Below are positions 1 through 6,094 of a DNA stretch of 23,928 nt, one piece after another. The stretch is taken from IMG/VR virus record IMGVR_UViG_3300005853_000019, positions 1 through 23,928 of that record. One strand, 5' to 3'. Each line of letters starts with the position of its first letter. Within the stretch, counting starts at the first letter, position 1. This stretch comes from a virus. The notes under the pieces were generated by a model. The model was not told where the DNA came from and ran no database searches. It saw nothing but the letters and a program-made list of their open reading frames with translations. Made by a program: the position numbers and the translations under genes.

Positions 1-84
1 CCCGCGCTAGACACCTAAAAACTTTAGATACGCCTGTAATAAGATTTTCCTCCAAAACCAATATACACCCCTATTAAACTAACC

Positions 85-516
85 CTCTCAATTCCCTTTG
101 TGGGATTTCTTTGAATGCAACCTATGAGCAGGCTCTCAAAGAATATCTGGAGATGATTTGTGGCTCTCAATTCCCTTTGTGGGATTTCTTTGAATGCAAC
201 TGGAATAGGCTGGTGTCAGGGGTAAGAAGGATTGATAGTTTCTCTCAATTCCCTTTGTGGGATTTCTTTGAATGCAACATGGTGAGGTGTTTGTGGTGAG
301 CAAAGTAATGAACCTGTTTGACTCTCAATTCCCTTTGTGGGATTTCTTTGAATGCAACCCTCGGAAATGTCCAAAGTGCAAGAACTATCCTACGGCTAGC
401 TCTCAATTCCCTTTGTGGGATTTCTTTGAATGCAACTGGTTCTCTGTTATTGTTTGTGCTATCTGCTCTAGGTATGTTTCTCTCAATTCCCTTTGTGGGA
501 TTTCTTTGAATGCAAC
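85..516 (-). CRISPR. CRISPR array, 6 identical 37-nt repeats and 5 spacers
   Basis: Six identical 37-nt repeats lie at 85-121, 164-200, 242-278, 322-358, 400-436 and 480-516. On the plus strand each begins CTCTCAATTCCC and ends TTTGAATGCAAC. The spacers are 42, 41, 43, 41 and 43 nt. Read on the minus strand, the repeat starts GTTGCATTC and ends GGAATTGAGAG, so the last eight bases give an ATTGAGAG handle like the ATTGAAA(G/C) tags of archaeal type I and III crRNAs. That places the leader to the right of 516. The repeat contains a short CCC-ACAAA-GGG stem-loop. No cas gene is in the window. I saw no match of any spacer elsewhere in the window. Spacers 1 and 4 have open plus-strand frames that look like protein-coding sequence, spacer 4 with a CPKC motif. 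Confidence 0.97.
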
Positions 517-620
517 TTTGATATTTAGGCATTCCTTCGTTCATTCATTTAGATTTTTTGGTGTACTCTTGGGTTGGCGGGCCGTTTAGATCGGGCTAGC
601 ACTGTTCATTTTAATTAAGA
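517..620 (-). promoter_or_regulatory. Probable CRISPR leader
   Basis: This AT-rich stretch touches the first-transcribed repeat, judged by the ATTGAGAG-type handle. Read leftward it contains TTAATTAAAATG and AAAAAATCTAAATG, which are plausible TATA-like elements, and a short ATTCATTC tandem at about 538-547. Beyond about 575 the composition turns GC-rich. The call rests on position and composition; no conserved leader motif was recognised. Confidence 0.5.
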
Positions 621-722
621 TGGGGTTTGGCCTAGGGGGTTCTAGGCGGGGGCCCTGCTTTTCCCCCGTGGCGGGCGGTCTTAGGCTAGGCTGCCGGGGC
701 CGCAGCACTACTCAGCCGTATT

Positions 723-773
723 ACTCGGGCCCCTGCTCTGGAGAATCGGTTAAACCGATGGACTCGGGCCCCT
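723..773. repeat. Palindrome flanked by 12-bp direct repeats
   Basis: ACTCGGGCCCCT occurs at 723-734 and again at 762-773. Between them, at 745-759, is a perfect inverted repeat with 7-bp arms (ATCGGTT and AACCGAT) around a single A. The whole lies in the gene-free stretch 517-882. The layout resembles an operator or recombination site, but no partner protein can be assigned. The remainder of 621-882 is GC-rich, with several GGGCCC words and no convincing gene. Confidence 0.55.
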
Positions 774-882
774 CGGCATGTTCACCTGCGGCATGTGCGG
801 CCCCGCATTTTGCACAGAAATATGTCTGTGGTTTATCGGAGAAAAAGTCAAGCGTTGACTGGATCTCCTCGGCCAAGGGCCC

Positions 883-1122
883 CTACCTCTTGATCAACCC
901 GTTCACAAGCATCATGTGTACGCCGGCCCTAACAGCCCTTACTGTGTCCTCGTTCCACCTGTAGACGTGTCTGCAGTACTCGATCTCTTCATCTATCTTA
1001 TCGGCCGGCATGTCACGGGCCTGCTCAAGGAACCACTCAACCTCACCACGTTGAGCCCTAGGGTTATGGCGTAGGGCCCTCGATATGATCTTGTCAATCA
1101 AGTAGGGCTCGGACACGCTCAC
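883..1122 (-). CDS. Hypothetical protein, 79 aa
   Basis: I do not recognise this protein. It starts with ATG at 1122 and overlaps the stop of the upstream gene by 4 bases (ATGA), so it is translationally coupled as the second gene of a leftward operon. The sequence is mostly predicted helix with mixed charge (EVEWFLEQARDMPADKIDEE), and its C-terminal half (YRWNEDTVRAVRAGVHMML) is amphipathic. There are no cysteines suggesting a metal site, no membrane segment and no signal peptide. Its size and coupling fit a partner of the 155-aa upstream protein, which is inference. Confidence 0.75.
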   Translation of the reverse strand: MSVSEPYLIDKIISRALRHNPRAQRGEVEWFLEQARDMPADKIDEEIEYCRHVYRWNEDTVRAVRAGVHMMLVNGLIKR

Positions 1123-1586
1123 ACCCCGGACTCCTCCAGCTCCTCTAAGGTGAACTCCCCGAGGTACCGGCCCCGCCTGTCCCGGGCCTCCTCGAAGACG
1201 TGCACGACCTCTCCGAGCTTTATGTAGAACCTGATCTCGCCTCTAAACATGCCCATGAATCCGTATTGCTGTGCGTCGGCCCTAACGCTATTGGGCCGTA
1301 TGCCCTGCCGCTCAAGGTATGCCCTTATGCCGTGCATGCCCAACGCCTTAGCCGCCTCAAACGCTTTCCTCCGGCCCTCGATCTCTTCGTCATAATCCTT
1401 TGCAGCGTAGTAGGACACGCCTTCCAGCCCCTTCCGGAACTCCGTCACGTGGCCCACCAGCCAGCATATTGCGTCGACCTCCTTATCGCTTAATGCGACG
1501 GTCTCCCTGACGGGAGAAGGGCCGCCCTGTTTGGCTGCGCCCGGCCGGGCCGCCCCCGCACCGCCGACAGTCTCAGCCGCACACAT
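1119..1586 (-). CDS. Hypothetical protein, 155 aa
   Basis: The family is not recognised. The first ~25 residues are Ala/Gly/Pro-rich and probably disordered. A helical part follows (DKEVDAICWLVGHVTEF), then a C-terminal part with beta character (FRGEIRFYIKLGEVVHVFEE). The ATG at 1586 lies about 26 bases downstream of a TATA-like TATATATGATA, so the transcript is probably leaderless. The gene is divergent from the coiled-coil membrane protein at 1692 and shares a start-proximal CTACTATAT element with it. The promoter is nearly identical to that of the operon starting at 13646, which suggests co-regulation. It is coupled by a 4-base overlap to the 79-aa gene downstream. Confidence 0.8.
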   Translation of the reverse strand: MCAAETVGGAGAARPGAAKQGGPSPVRETVALSDKEVDAICWLVGHVTEFRKGLEGVSYYAAKDYDEEIEGRRKAFEAAKALGMHGIRAYLERQGIRPNSVRADAQQYGFMGMFRGEIRFYIKLGEVVHVFEEARDRRGRYLGEFTLEELEESGV

Positions 1587-1588
1587 GG

Positions 1589-1624
1589 CGGATATAGTAG
1601 GGTAAAGGTATCATATATACCTAT
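1589..1624 (-). promoter_or_regulatory. Conserved promoter block, copy 1
   Basis: Read leftward, this 36-bp block holds GGTATATATGATACC, a TATA element with inverted GGTAT/ATACC ends, followed by CTACTATATCCG two bases before the ATG at 1586. Almost the same block lies at 13654-13688 before another leftward operon. The TATA is at the usual archaeal distance from the start. Confidence 0.75.
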
Positions 1625-1658
1625 AAGACCTCCTCGGCCCGCATGTCATGGGGTAAGG

Positions 1659-1691
1659 CTTATATGTGAGACAAAAGCACTACTATATGCC
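1659..1691 (+). promoter_or_regulatory. Promoter of the 1692 gene, with CTACTATAT element
   Basis: CTTATATG at about 1658-1665 serves as the TATA box, roughly 30 bases before the ATG at 1692. CTACTATATGCC (1680-1691) directly abuts the start codon. The 9-base core is shared with the promoters at 1586 and 2879, and CACTATAT occurs at 13646. Confidence 0.65.
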
Positions 1692-2636
1692 ATGCCAAGC
1701 ACAATAGACATGAACCGGATAAATAAGTATGCACGACGCATTTACGAAGACACGGGCCGCAAAATACCGTACAACAGAATCACAGGCCTGCTGATCCGAT
1801 TCGTGTCACGTAATGGATGGGACGACGTCGACCTAATCGACTGGACAAACATTTTAGAGAGCGGCCTTGAGATGGATGAACTTGTTGAAGTATTCAGGAG
1901 AGAATACCCGCAGTATAGATGGGATGATAAGGAAATAGACGAAGACACCTACAACCACATGCTTGAGGCACATGCCGAGACACTTGAACATGCGGATCCA
2001 GTCAAGCAGCTAGAGGACTCTATTGTTGACTTAGACTTTAGGCTAAGCAGGCGTATAGAGGAATTGGAGAAACTAATCAGCAGCATGAACGGGCAAGGAC
2101 CTCGGCCCGAGGCCATGCCGCACGACCTCGGGCCCCTCAAGACAGAGCTAGCCACGCTCAAAACGTACGTAGAGGGCTTGAGGGCCGCACACAAGGAAGT
2201 AGTCGACCGCATGGCCGAAGTCGAGAGGGCCGCTAAGGAGAACACGGAATTCGTAGCAAGCCTATGGTCTAGGGCCGTTAACAACGCAAGGGCCGCAACC
2301 CATGACGTCGGGGCCCCGGCCCCGAGGGCCCCGCCAAGGAAAACCACGGCGCAGAAGGGCCCGAGAAGAGGCGGCGGCACTATACGGCTAATCCTAGGCG
2401 GCGCAATAGCTGTAGTGTTCAACACAATAGCCATGCCGATGTTAGCGTATAGTAACGGTTGGTCGGACACGACAACGTTTTTAGCGTCAATGTTCACCAC
2501 AATGGCCATGATCGGACTCATGATACTGGAGGGCTTATGGGTAAACACCGTTTTCACCGGCTCAAGGGCCGCAGCCAAGGGCTTTGTCGCAGGCTATGTC
2601 TATTCGCAACACGTCAACCCCTACAAGCAAAGGTAG
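1692..2636 (+). CDS. Coiled-coil protein with two C-terminal membrane segments, 314 aa
   Basis: The family is not recognised. Residues ~1-90 form a folded acidic N-terminal domain. Residues ~100-195 are a long heptad-like coiled coil (for example RRIEELEKLISSMNG and MAEVERAAKENTEF). Residues ~200-228 are a basic Pro/Ala/Arg-rich linker. Two hydrophobic segments follow at ~229-252 and ~260-285, separated by a short polar turn (SNGWSDTTT). The protein should be anchored in the membrane by its C-terminal hairpin with the coiled coil exposed. A membrane-remodelling, envelope or egress role is possible but is inference. The ATG at 1692 fits a leaderless transcript. An out-of-frame ATG lies 5 bases upstream. 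Confidence 0.85.
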   Translation: MPSTIDMNRINKYARRIYEDTGRKIPYNRITGLLIRFVSRNGWDDVDLIDWTNILESGLEMDELVEVFRREYPQYRWDDKEIDEDTYNHMLEAHAETLEHADPVKQLEDSIVDLDFRLSRRIEELEKLISSMNGQGPRPEAMPHDLGPLKTELATLKTYVEGLRAAHKEVVDRMAEVERAAKENTEFVASLWSRAVNNARAATHDVGAPAPRAPPRKTTAQKGPRRGGGTIRLILGGAIAVVFNTIAMPMLAYSNGWSDTTTFLASMFTTMAMIGLMILEGLWVNTVFTGSRAAAKGFVAGYVYSQHVNPYKQR

Positions 2637-2668
2637 GGTAGGCGGGCCGCCGCCCTAGAGGCTGAAGG

Positions 2669-2686
2669 GGGGCCCCGAAGGGCCCC
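2669..2686 (+). terminator. GC-rich stem-loop after the 1692 gene
   Basis: GGGGCCC (2669-2675), loop CGAA, and GGGCCCC (2680-2686) form a perfect 7-bp stem 33 bases past the stop codon. No T-run follows, so it may stabilise an RNA 3' end rather than terminate by itself. Confidence 0.4.
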
Positions 2687-2845
2687 GGCCCCGCAGCCCA
2701 AATATGCAGAGTCGGCTAGGTGCAGAGTCCGCCTTGTGTGCGGGGGGTGTGTGGCGGGGCTTGGCCGGCCCGTTTTCAGACATATATCCGTTACCTTGTT
2801 GCGGGATAATGCTTATCTATTGGCAGAGTCGGACACTCGGTTAGG

Positions 2846-2876
2846 TATATTAGGTGCCTTGTAGCTACTATATCCG
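2846..2876 (+). promoter_or_regulatory. Helicase promoter with CTACTATATCCG element
   Basis: GTATATTAG at about 2845-2853 is a TATA box roughly 28-30 bases before the ATG at 2879. CTACTATATCCG (2865-2876) ends two bases before that ATG, the same spacing as at the 1586 start. Confidence 0.65.
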
Positions 2877-2878
2877 AT

Positions 2879-3967
2879 ATGGATTGGCGGTATGGCTGGC
2901 AGGAAGAGGCATATGAGGCATGGGTTGAGGCGGGCAGAGTCGGGCTCGTGATAGCCCCAACGGGTACGGGTAAGACCGAGCTCTTCATCAGGGTTATGCG
3001 GGAGTACAGGCGGAGCTACTACATCGCACCCACAAGGGCCGCAATAGAGGACATGGAGAAAAGGCTCAGGGCCCGGCGGGTCTCAGGAGCCGTCCTCATG
3101 ACCTATGTGGCGGCAGCCGAGTACCAGCCCTGGCTCATGGAGTCGCAGGAGACGCTTACAGGGGAGAGGCCGAGGGCCCTCGTCGTCCTCGACGAAGCCC
3201 ATCACCTCAGCGCACCCACATGGTCTAGGATACTGATAACCCTCGGCGACGTGGATGTAATAGGCGGGACCGCCACAGCCGAGGGCATACCCGCATGGCC
3301 CCCGGTCGTATACGAGATAGGCATGGACAGGCTTAGACACGTACTCCCGCCCGTCGACGCCGTCCTAGACATAGCGCCCGCAACAGCCCGCCAGCTAGCG
3401 GAGTACCGGGACCTCACGGAGAGGATAGAGGCCCTGAGAAAACGGCTTGGGGCCCTGCTTGCGGAAGGCGCACCCGAGGAGGCCGTCAGACGTGTCCTGA
3501 TCCAGATAGCCCACCTCGAGAGCGTGAAAAGGGCCGTAAGCATGCAGAACACCCTAAAGCTCGGGGCCGCAATAAGGCGGATGGCCCAGCACGGAAAGAC
3601 GATAACCTTCGTCGAAAACATAGAGCAGGCGAAGGCGCTTGAGAAAATGGCTAGGGACGCCGGCCTCGACGCCTTGGCGGTCTACAACGGGGGTCCCGGT
3701 CTAGCTGAGGCACGGCTGCACCGGCACATAATAGCTGTTAGAATCCTTGACGAAGGCGTCAACATGCCCGAGGTCGAGGCCCTCATATTCCTCACAAACC
3801 CGAAGAGGATGAGGCGGGCCGTCCAGAGGGTCGGCAGAGGGCTGCGGGGCGACAAGGTCCTCAAAGCCTACGTCGTCACAGTCTTCGACGAATGCCAAAG
3901 CGTCAAAACATACCTAGAGCAGATAGCACAAACAATAACAGAGAACCACATATATTCATACAAGTAA
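2879..3967 (+). CDS. Superfamily 2 DEAH-box helicase, 362 aa
   Basis: This is an ATP-dependent nucleic-acid helicase or translocase with two RecA-like lobes. Visible motifs in order are a YGWQEEA segment upstream of the P-loop, Walker A APTGTGKT (26-33), motif Ia PTR (51-53), motif II DEAH (105-108), motif III GTAT (130-133), motif V RILDEGVNMPEVE and motif VI QRVGRGLR (316-323). At 362 residues it is a compact helicase core with no obvious accessory domain; a charged helical insert (ERIEALRKRLGALLAEGAP) joins the lobes. The order and spacing resemble the XPB/UvrB-like DEAH helicases of archaea and viruses. It is a single gene beside the putative origin region, so a role in replication initiation or repair is plausible but inferred. 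The ATG is supported by the leaderless promoter. Confidence 0.93.
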   Translation: MDWRYGWQEEAYEAWVEAGRVGLVIAPTGTGKTELFIRVMREYRRSYYIAPTRAAIEDMEKRLRARRVSGAVLMTYVAAAEYQPWLMESQETLTGERPRALVVLDEAHHLSAPTWSRILITLGDVDVIGGTATAEGIPAWPPVVYEIGMDRLRHVLPPVDAVLDIAPATARQLAEYRDLTERIEALRKRLGALLAEGAPEEAVRRVLIQIAHLESVKRAVSMQNTLKLGAAIRRMAQHGKTITFVENIEQAKALEKMARDAGLDALAVYNGGPGLAEARLHRHIIAVRILDEGVNMPEVEALIFLTNPKRMRRAVQRVGRGLRGDKVLKAYVVTVFDECQSVKTYLEQIAQTITENHIYSYK

Positions 3968-4189
3968 ATACCGCCCCCACAGGTAAATATTTCAAAGGGT
4001 ATATAAGCAAAAACGGTAATACGTTTTTTGATACCTTGTATCAGCATAAGGCGTAAGAAAATCTCATTGCGGAAAACACAATTGTCAAGTGCTGTGAAAG
4101 GTATTACCCCCTAAACTGCCGTCATAATGCCGGACACTATTTATACCACATTACGGAATCCACAAAAAAATCCGCACACGACCAAGTCG

Positions 4190-4216
4190 CCCTTTTCAGA
4201 AAGGGGGTATACCCCC
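4190..4216. repeat. Overlapping hairpin and 14-bp palindrome
   Basis: CCCTTT (4190-4195), loop TCAG, AAAGGG (4200-4205) overlaps the perfect palindrome GGGGGTATACCCCC (4203-4216). A C-rich and T-rich run follows. Either stem, but not both, can form, so the pair could switch conformation. Confidence 0.7.
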
Positions 4217-4313
4217 CCTACCCCCCATTTTTTTGCGGAATCCGAAGACATATTTAAGTTTCAGAGGCGAAAAGCTTATATATGTACCGAAAGCTTATAT
4301 TCGTCATACCGAG

Positions 4314-4432
4314 GTGTAGGACATTGTCCTACACTTCCTTTATAAAGTGTAGGACAAAGTAATACGATGTCCTACACAAACTTTAAATATGTAGGACAAA
4401 TGTCCTACAGCCTATATAAAGCCGTCCTACAC
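4314..4432. repeat. Array of seven TGTAGGAC half-sites in inverted pairs
   Basis: Pair 1 is GTGTAGGACA at 4314-4323 and TGTCCTACAC at 4325-4334, separated by one T. Pair 2 is the same arms at 4347-4356 and 4368-4377, 11 bp apart. Pair 3 has 9-bp arms at 4390-4398 and 4401-4409, 2 bp apart. A single half-site GTCCTACAC is at 4424-4432. TATA-like ATATAAAG elements lie between pairs 1 and 2 and after pair 3. Variable spacing of identical dyads is typical of operators or initiator-binding sites for a dimeric protein. Confidence 0.9.
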
Positions 4433-4555
4433 CCCTCAGAACCAATACTTAAGCTTTGTATATACGAGTATTACCATTATTTAAAGGTCGTTCTAAAAAT
4501 CGAACAGAATAGTCAGACCGCCAACAGAAAGAAAGATAAACATGCAGAATACAGA

Positions 4556-4747
4556 ATGTGCATGGTAGGCGGGGTAGGGGAGAGGCCCGGCTTCGACAAA
4601 CAGGCGGAGGAAAGACTCAGGGAAATCAAGTCCGTAGACCATGTCGAAATAAGGCTTGACGAGGGGGTGTTTGTTAAGCTGGATGAGGGCCTGTACGTTA
4701 GGAAGACAAAGGACGGGTCCATAGATTTCTACGAAGAAGAACAATAG
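4556..4747 (+). CDS. Small acidic hypothetical protein, 63 aa
   Basis: The frame is open from 4367, but its first codons coincide with the TGTAGGAC repeats, so they are unlikely to be translated. The first in-frame ATG after the array is at 4556, with another at 4562. The resulting protein is charged and contains a duplicated beta-hairpin-like phrase, IRLDEGVFVKLDEGLYVRK. A TATA-like GTATATACG at about 4457 would give a leader of some 65 bases. No family is recognised. It is the first gene of the long rightward cluster, so the TGTAGGAC array probably controls it. Confidence 0.6.
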   Translation: MCMVGGVGERPGFDKQAEERLREIKSVDHVEIRLDEGVFVKLDEGLYVRKTKDGSIDFYEEEQ

Positions 4748-4762
4748 ACAGATAAGCCGCCG

Positions 4763-4900
4763 ATGACTACGTTACACATGACAGGGGTTGCTGACAGGGT
4801 AAAATGCCCGTTCTGTAGGGGTGAGGGGGAGATGACCATGGAGGACTACAGAAACTGGATTAGTGGTCTAGCGAACCTGATCAGGCGATGTGACCCCTAG
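4763..4900 (+). CDS. Small zinc-ribbon protein, 45 aa
   Basis: This short frame has an ATG at 4763 and a TAG ending at 4900. It encodes a CPFC knuckle at residues 15-18 in the context VKCPFCRGEGEM, a typical zinc-knuckle turn found in small phage and archaeal zinc proteins. One more Cys lies at residue 43. With only three Cys it would need a histidine (His5) or a dimer to complete a site. It sits 15 bases after the 4747 stop in the same direction. Regulation or nucleic-acid binding is inferred from the zinc knuckle alone. Confidence 0.6.
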   Translation: MTTLHMTGVADRVKCPFCRGEGEMTMEDYRNWISGLANLIRRCDP

Positions 4901-4922
4901 AAGTAAAACATAAATAAAGCCC

Positions 4923-4932
4923 GTTTATATAC
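4923..4932 (+). promoter_or_regulatory. TATA box before the 4959 gene
   Basis: GTTTATATAC sits about 30 bases before the ATG at 4959. The surrounding GCCCGTTTATAxACAA also occurs before the HTH gene at 10903 (GCCCGTTTATACACAA at about 10876-10891), so the two promoters match over 15 of 16 bases. Confidence 0.6.
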
Positions 4933-4958
4933 AATAAGCGGTATGGCAGGGATAAGAG

Positions 4959-5255
4959 ATGTACAGCGTCCCTGATCTCGTGGAAAAACTCAGGCAGAAC
5001 GGATGGCGGATATACTATCAAGCAGGTAACCACAGCTACGGCCTAACCAGTCCCTACGGCCCCGGCCTGAGGCTGCTGGTGGGGCTGGACGGTGTCACAC
5101 TTATCGACGATGCCGAGGGTGATGAGTACGTGTTCGACGACGAAGGCCATGTCTTCAAACTCACCCGTGTCAAGAAGCGTATCATGGTTGCGGAGTGCAA
5201 CAACGTGTACGATGCCATAGTGAGGGTGGCGGCTTTACTGAGGAGGCGGAAATAG
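4959..5255 (+). CDS. Hypothetical protein, 98 aa
   Basis: The family is not recognised. Residues 1-20 form a helix (VPDLVEKLRQNGWRIYYQAG). A strand-rich middle (LRLLVGLDGVTLIDD, GDEYVFDDEGHVFKLTRV) suggests an alpha/beta or beta-barrel fold, and the C-terminus is helical and basic, ending LLRRRK. An out-of-frame ATG lies at 4943; the ATG at 4959 fits the TATA at 4923-4932. The next gene's ATG follows immediately after the stop codon, so the two are co-transcribed. Confidence 0.75.
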   Translation: MYSVPDLVEKLRQNGWRIYYQAGNHSYGLTSPYGPGLRLLVGLDGVTLIDDAEGDEYVFDDEGHVFKLTRVKKRIMVAECNNVYDAIVRVAALLRRRK

Positions 5256-5747
5256 ATGCCTACCTGCCCCAACTGCGGCCATGAGCTGCCCGGCACCTCG
5301 CATTTCGGACTAAAAGCCAATGCAAAAAACTACATCTACAACCCCATCGGCCTCAAGCCCGGCAGGAAATACGACAGACGCTTCGCACTGCTCTACTACC
5401 CGCCTAAAAAAGTTGACAACGCCATGATCCTCGGCTCCTGCCTAGTAATAGCATCTGAAGAGTTGCCGAAGGGGGAGAAAACATACTTCTTCATATCTGG
5501 TTCAAAGTTCTACGACGACGAGCTGGTGAAGCTGGAAGAGGCGGTCCATCAAATTATAGCGGCGGACATAGCGTTCACAGCCCACGCCACGGGACAGGCC
5601 CTACACAGCGTCTACATGAGGACGCTCAACAGCCTGTATCAAAGCAGGTACAGCAGGGAGACGATTAAGTCGATGGCGATAAGCATGTATGACAGAATGT
5701 GTGACGTGGACAGGATAACTGAGCAGGAGGAAGAGTCCCTTGGGTAG
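5256..5747 (+). CDS. Hypothetical protein with N-terminal zinc knuckle, 163 aa
   Basis: The N-terminus reads PTCPNCGHELPG, a CPxC zinc knuckle at residues 4-7 followed by a His. No second CxxC pair is nearby, so the site may use His9 and a distant ligand, or may be half of an intermolecular site. A beta-rich middle (RFALLYYPPKKVDN, MILGSCLVIASEEL, KTYFFISGSKFYDDE) and a helical C-terminus follow. The ATG directly abuts the upstream stop and is preceded by GAGGAGG, a strong ribosome-binding site. Its end overlaps the next gene by 8 bases. No function is assigned. Confidence 0.75.
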   Translation: MPTCPNCGHELPGTSHFGLKANAKNYIYNPIGLKPGRKYDRRFALLYYPPKKVDNAMILGSCLVIASEELPKGEKTYFFISGSKFYDDELVKLEEAVHQIIAADIAFTAHATGQALHSVYMRTLNSLYQSRYSRETIKSMAISMYDRMCDVDRITEQEEESLG

Positions 5748-5973
5748 GCTGGCGGACGACCTAGAGCGCTGGCTCGGATGGATGTTGCCACAGGTGCTGG
5801 CCGACCCGCAGGCACGTGAGTGGTACAGACTCGTGAAGGAGAAGGACATCGACGCATGGAAGCTGATAGAAGGTGAGGAGCCGACTACCCCAGCCGCAGT
5901 ACTCGTCAAGACAGGCGTATCAAAGCTAGTGGAATGGTATAGGCGAGGACGTGATGGCAAAGTACAGGTGTAA
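5740..5973 (+). CDS. Hypothetical helical protein, 77 aa, TTG start
   Basis: TTG at 5740 is the likely start. It follows AGGAGG at 5725-5730 and overlaps the previous stop by 8 bases, which indicates coupled translation. The protein is helical and rich in Trp and charged residues (DDLERWLGWMLPQVLADP, VEWYRRGRDGKVQV). The family is not recognised. Its end is overlapped by the zinc-finger gene at 5954. Confidence 0.7.
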   Translation: MGRLADDLERWLGWMLPQVLADPQAREWYRLVKEKDIDAWKLIEGEEPTTPAAVLVKTGVSKLVEWYRRGRDGKVQV

Positions 5974-6094
5974 GCTCTGCAACCTGCCCATACGTGATCC
6001 CGACGAACACCTAAAAGCTAGCCACAGGCTGTTAGCATTCTCAGAGAACGCTCACGAGTTAATTGAGGCGGTCGAAAATGGTACGGGTGCTTGA
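5954..6094 (+). CDS. Single C2H2 zinc-finger protein, 46 aa
   Basis: ATG at 5954 to TGA at 6094, overlapping the upstream gene by 20 bases and the methyltransferase start by 17. Residues 6-24 spell a C2H2 finger: C-x2-C-x9-H-x4-H in CKLCNLPIRDPDEHLKASH. A short helical tail (ENAHELIEAVENG) follows. One-finger C2H2 proteins of this size are common in archaeal viruses, usually as DNA-binding regulators. Its nested position directly before the C5 methyltransferase suggests it may regulate or assist that enzyme, which is inference. The full set of metal ligands makes it more credible than its length suggests. Confidence 0.75.
   Translation: MAKYRCKLCNLPIRDPDEHLKASHRLLAFSENAHELIEAVENGTGA

Larger units (their letters stand above)
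2637..2878 (+). other. Intergenic region with repeated GCAGAGTC and a GC-rich hairpin
   Basis: There is no convincing gene here. The first part is very G+C-rich. GCAGAGTC(C/G)G occurs at 2706, 2722 and 2823, and once more at 2934 inside the helicase gene. The right end carries the helicase promoter. The 46-codon frame opening at 2703 runs through these repeats and has no recognisable protein character. Confidence 0.55.
3968..4555. other. AT-rich, palindrome-rich intergenic region (candidate origin or control region)
   Basis: This is the longest gene-poor stretch and is clearly richer in A+T than its surroundings. It contains GATAC-CTT-GTATC near 4031, overlapping hairpins at 4190-4216, related TCCGC and GCGGA words at about 4171 and 4234 (TTTTTTGCGGAATCCG), a tandem AAGCTTATAT (about 4273 and 4291), TATA-like elements, and the TGTAGGAC array at 4314-4432. 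An open frame starts at 4367, but its first ~20 codons are made of the array itself. Clustered palindromes in AT-rich DNA beside a helicase gene suggest a replication origin, a regulatory hub or both; this is inference. Confidence 0.6.

Noticed and set aside
122-479. Self-targeting by spacers
   Set aside because: I compared the spacers by eye with the rest of the window and saw no match; an exact search would be needed to exclude partial ones.
111-589. Open frames on both strands inside the CRISPR array
   Set aside because: They are translations of the repeats and spacers and contain the same peptide over and over.
778-858. 26-codon frame with Cys pairs in 517-882
   Set aside because: Too short, with no ribosome-binding site or promoter; the Cys spacing does not form a standard zinc site.
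620-964. 114-codon plus-strand frame
   Set aside because: It crosses the palindrome region and runs antisense into the 79-aa gene; composition is unlike neighbouring proteins and no start signals are evident.
1742-2578. Minus-strand frames of 68 and 209 codons
   Set aside because: Both are antisense to the coiled-coil membrane protein, whose domain structure and promoter are clear.
2703-2843. 46-codon frame before the helicase
   Set aside because: Built across direct repeats and GC-rich spacer, overlaps promoter elements and has no recognisable protein features.
4127-4345. 72-codon frame in the palindrome-rich region
   Set aside because: It consists of hairpins, A/C runs and TATA elements; the peptide is low-complexity and has no start support.
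4367-4555. N-terminal extension of the 4556 gene
   Set aside because: The first codons are the TGTAGGAC repeats themselves and TATA-like elements follow, so translation probably begins at 4556.
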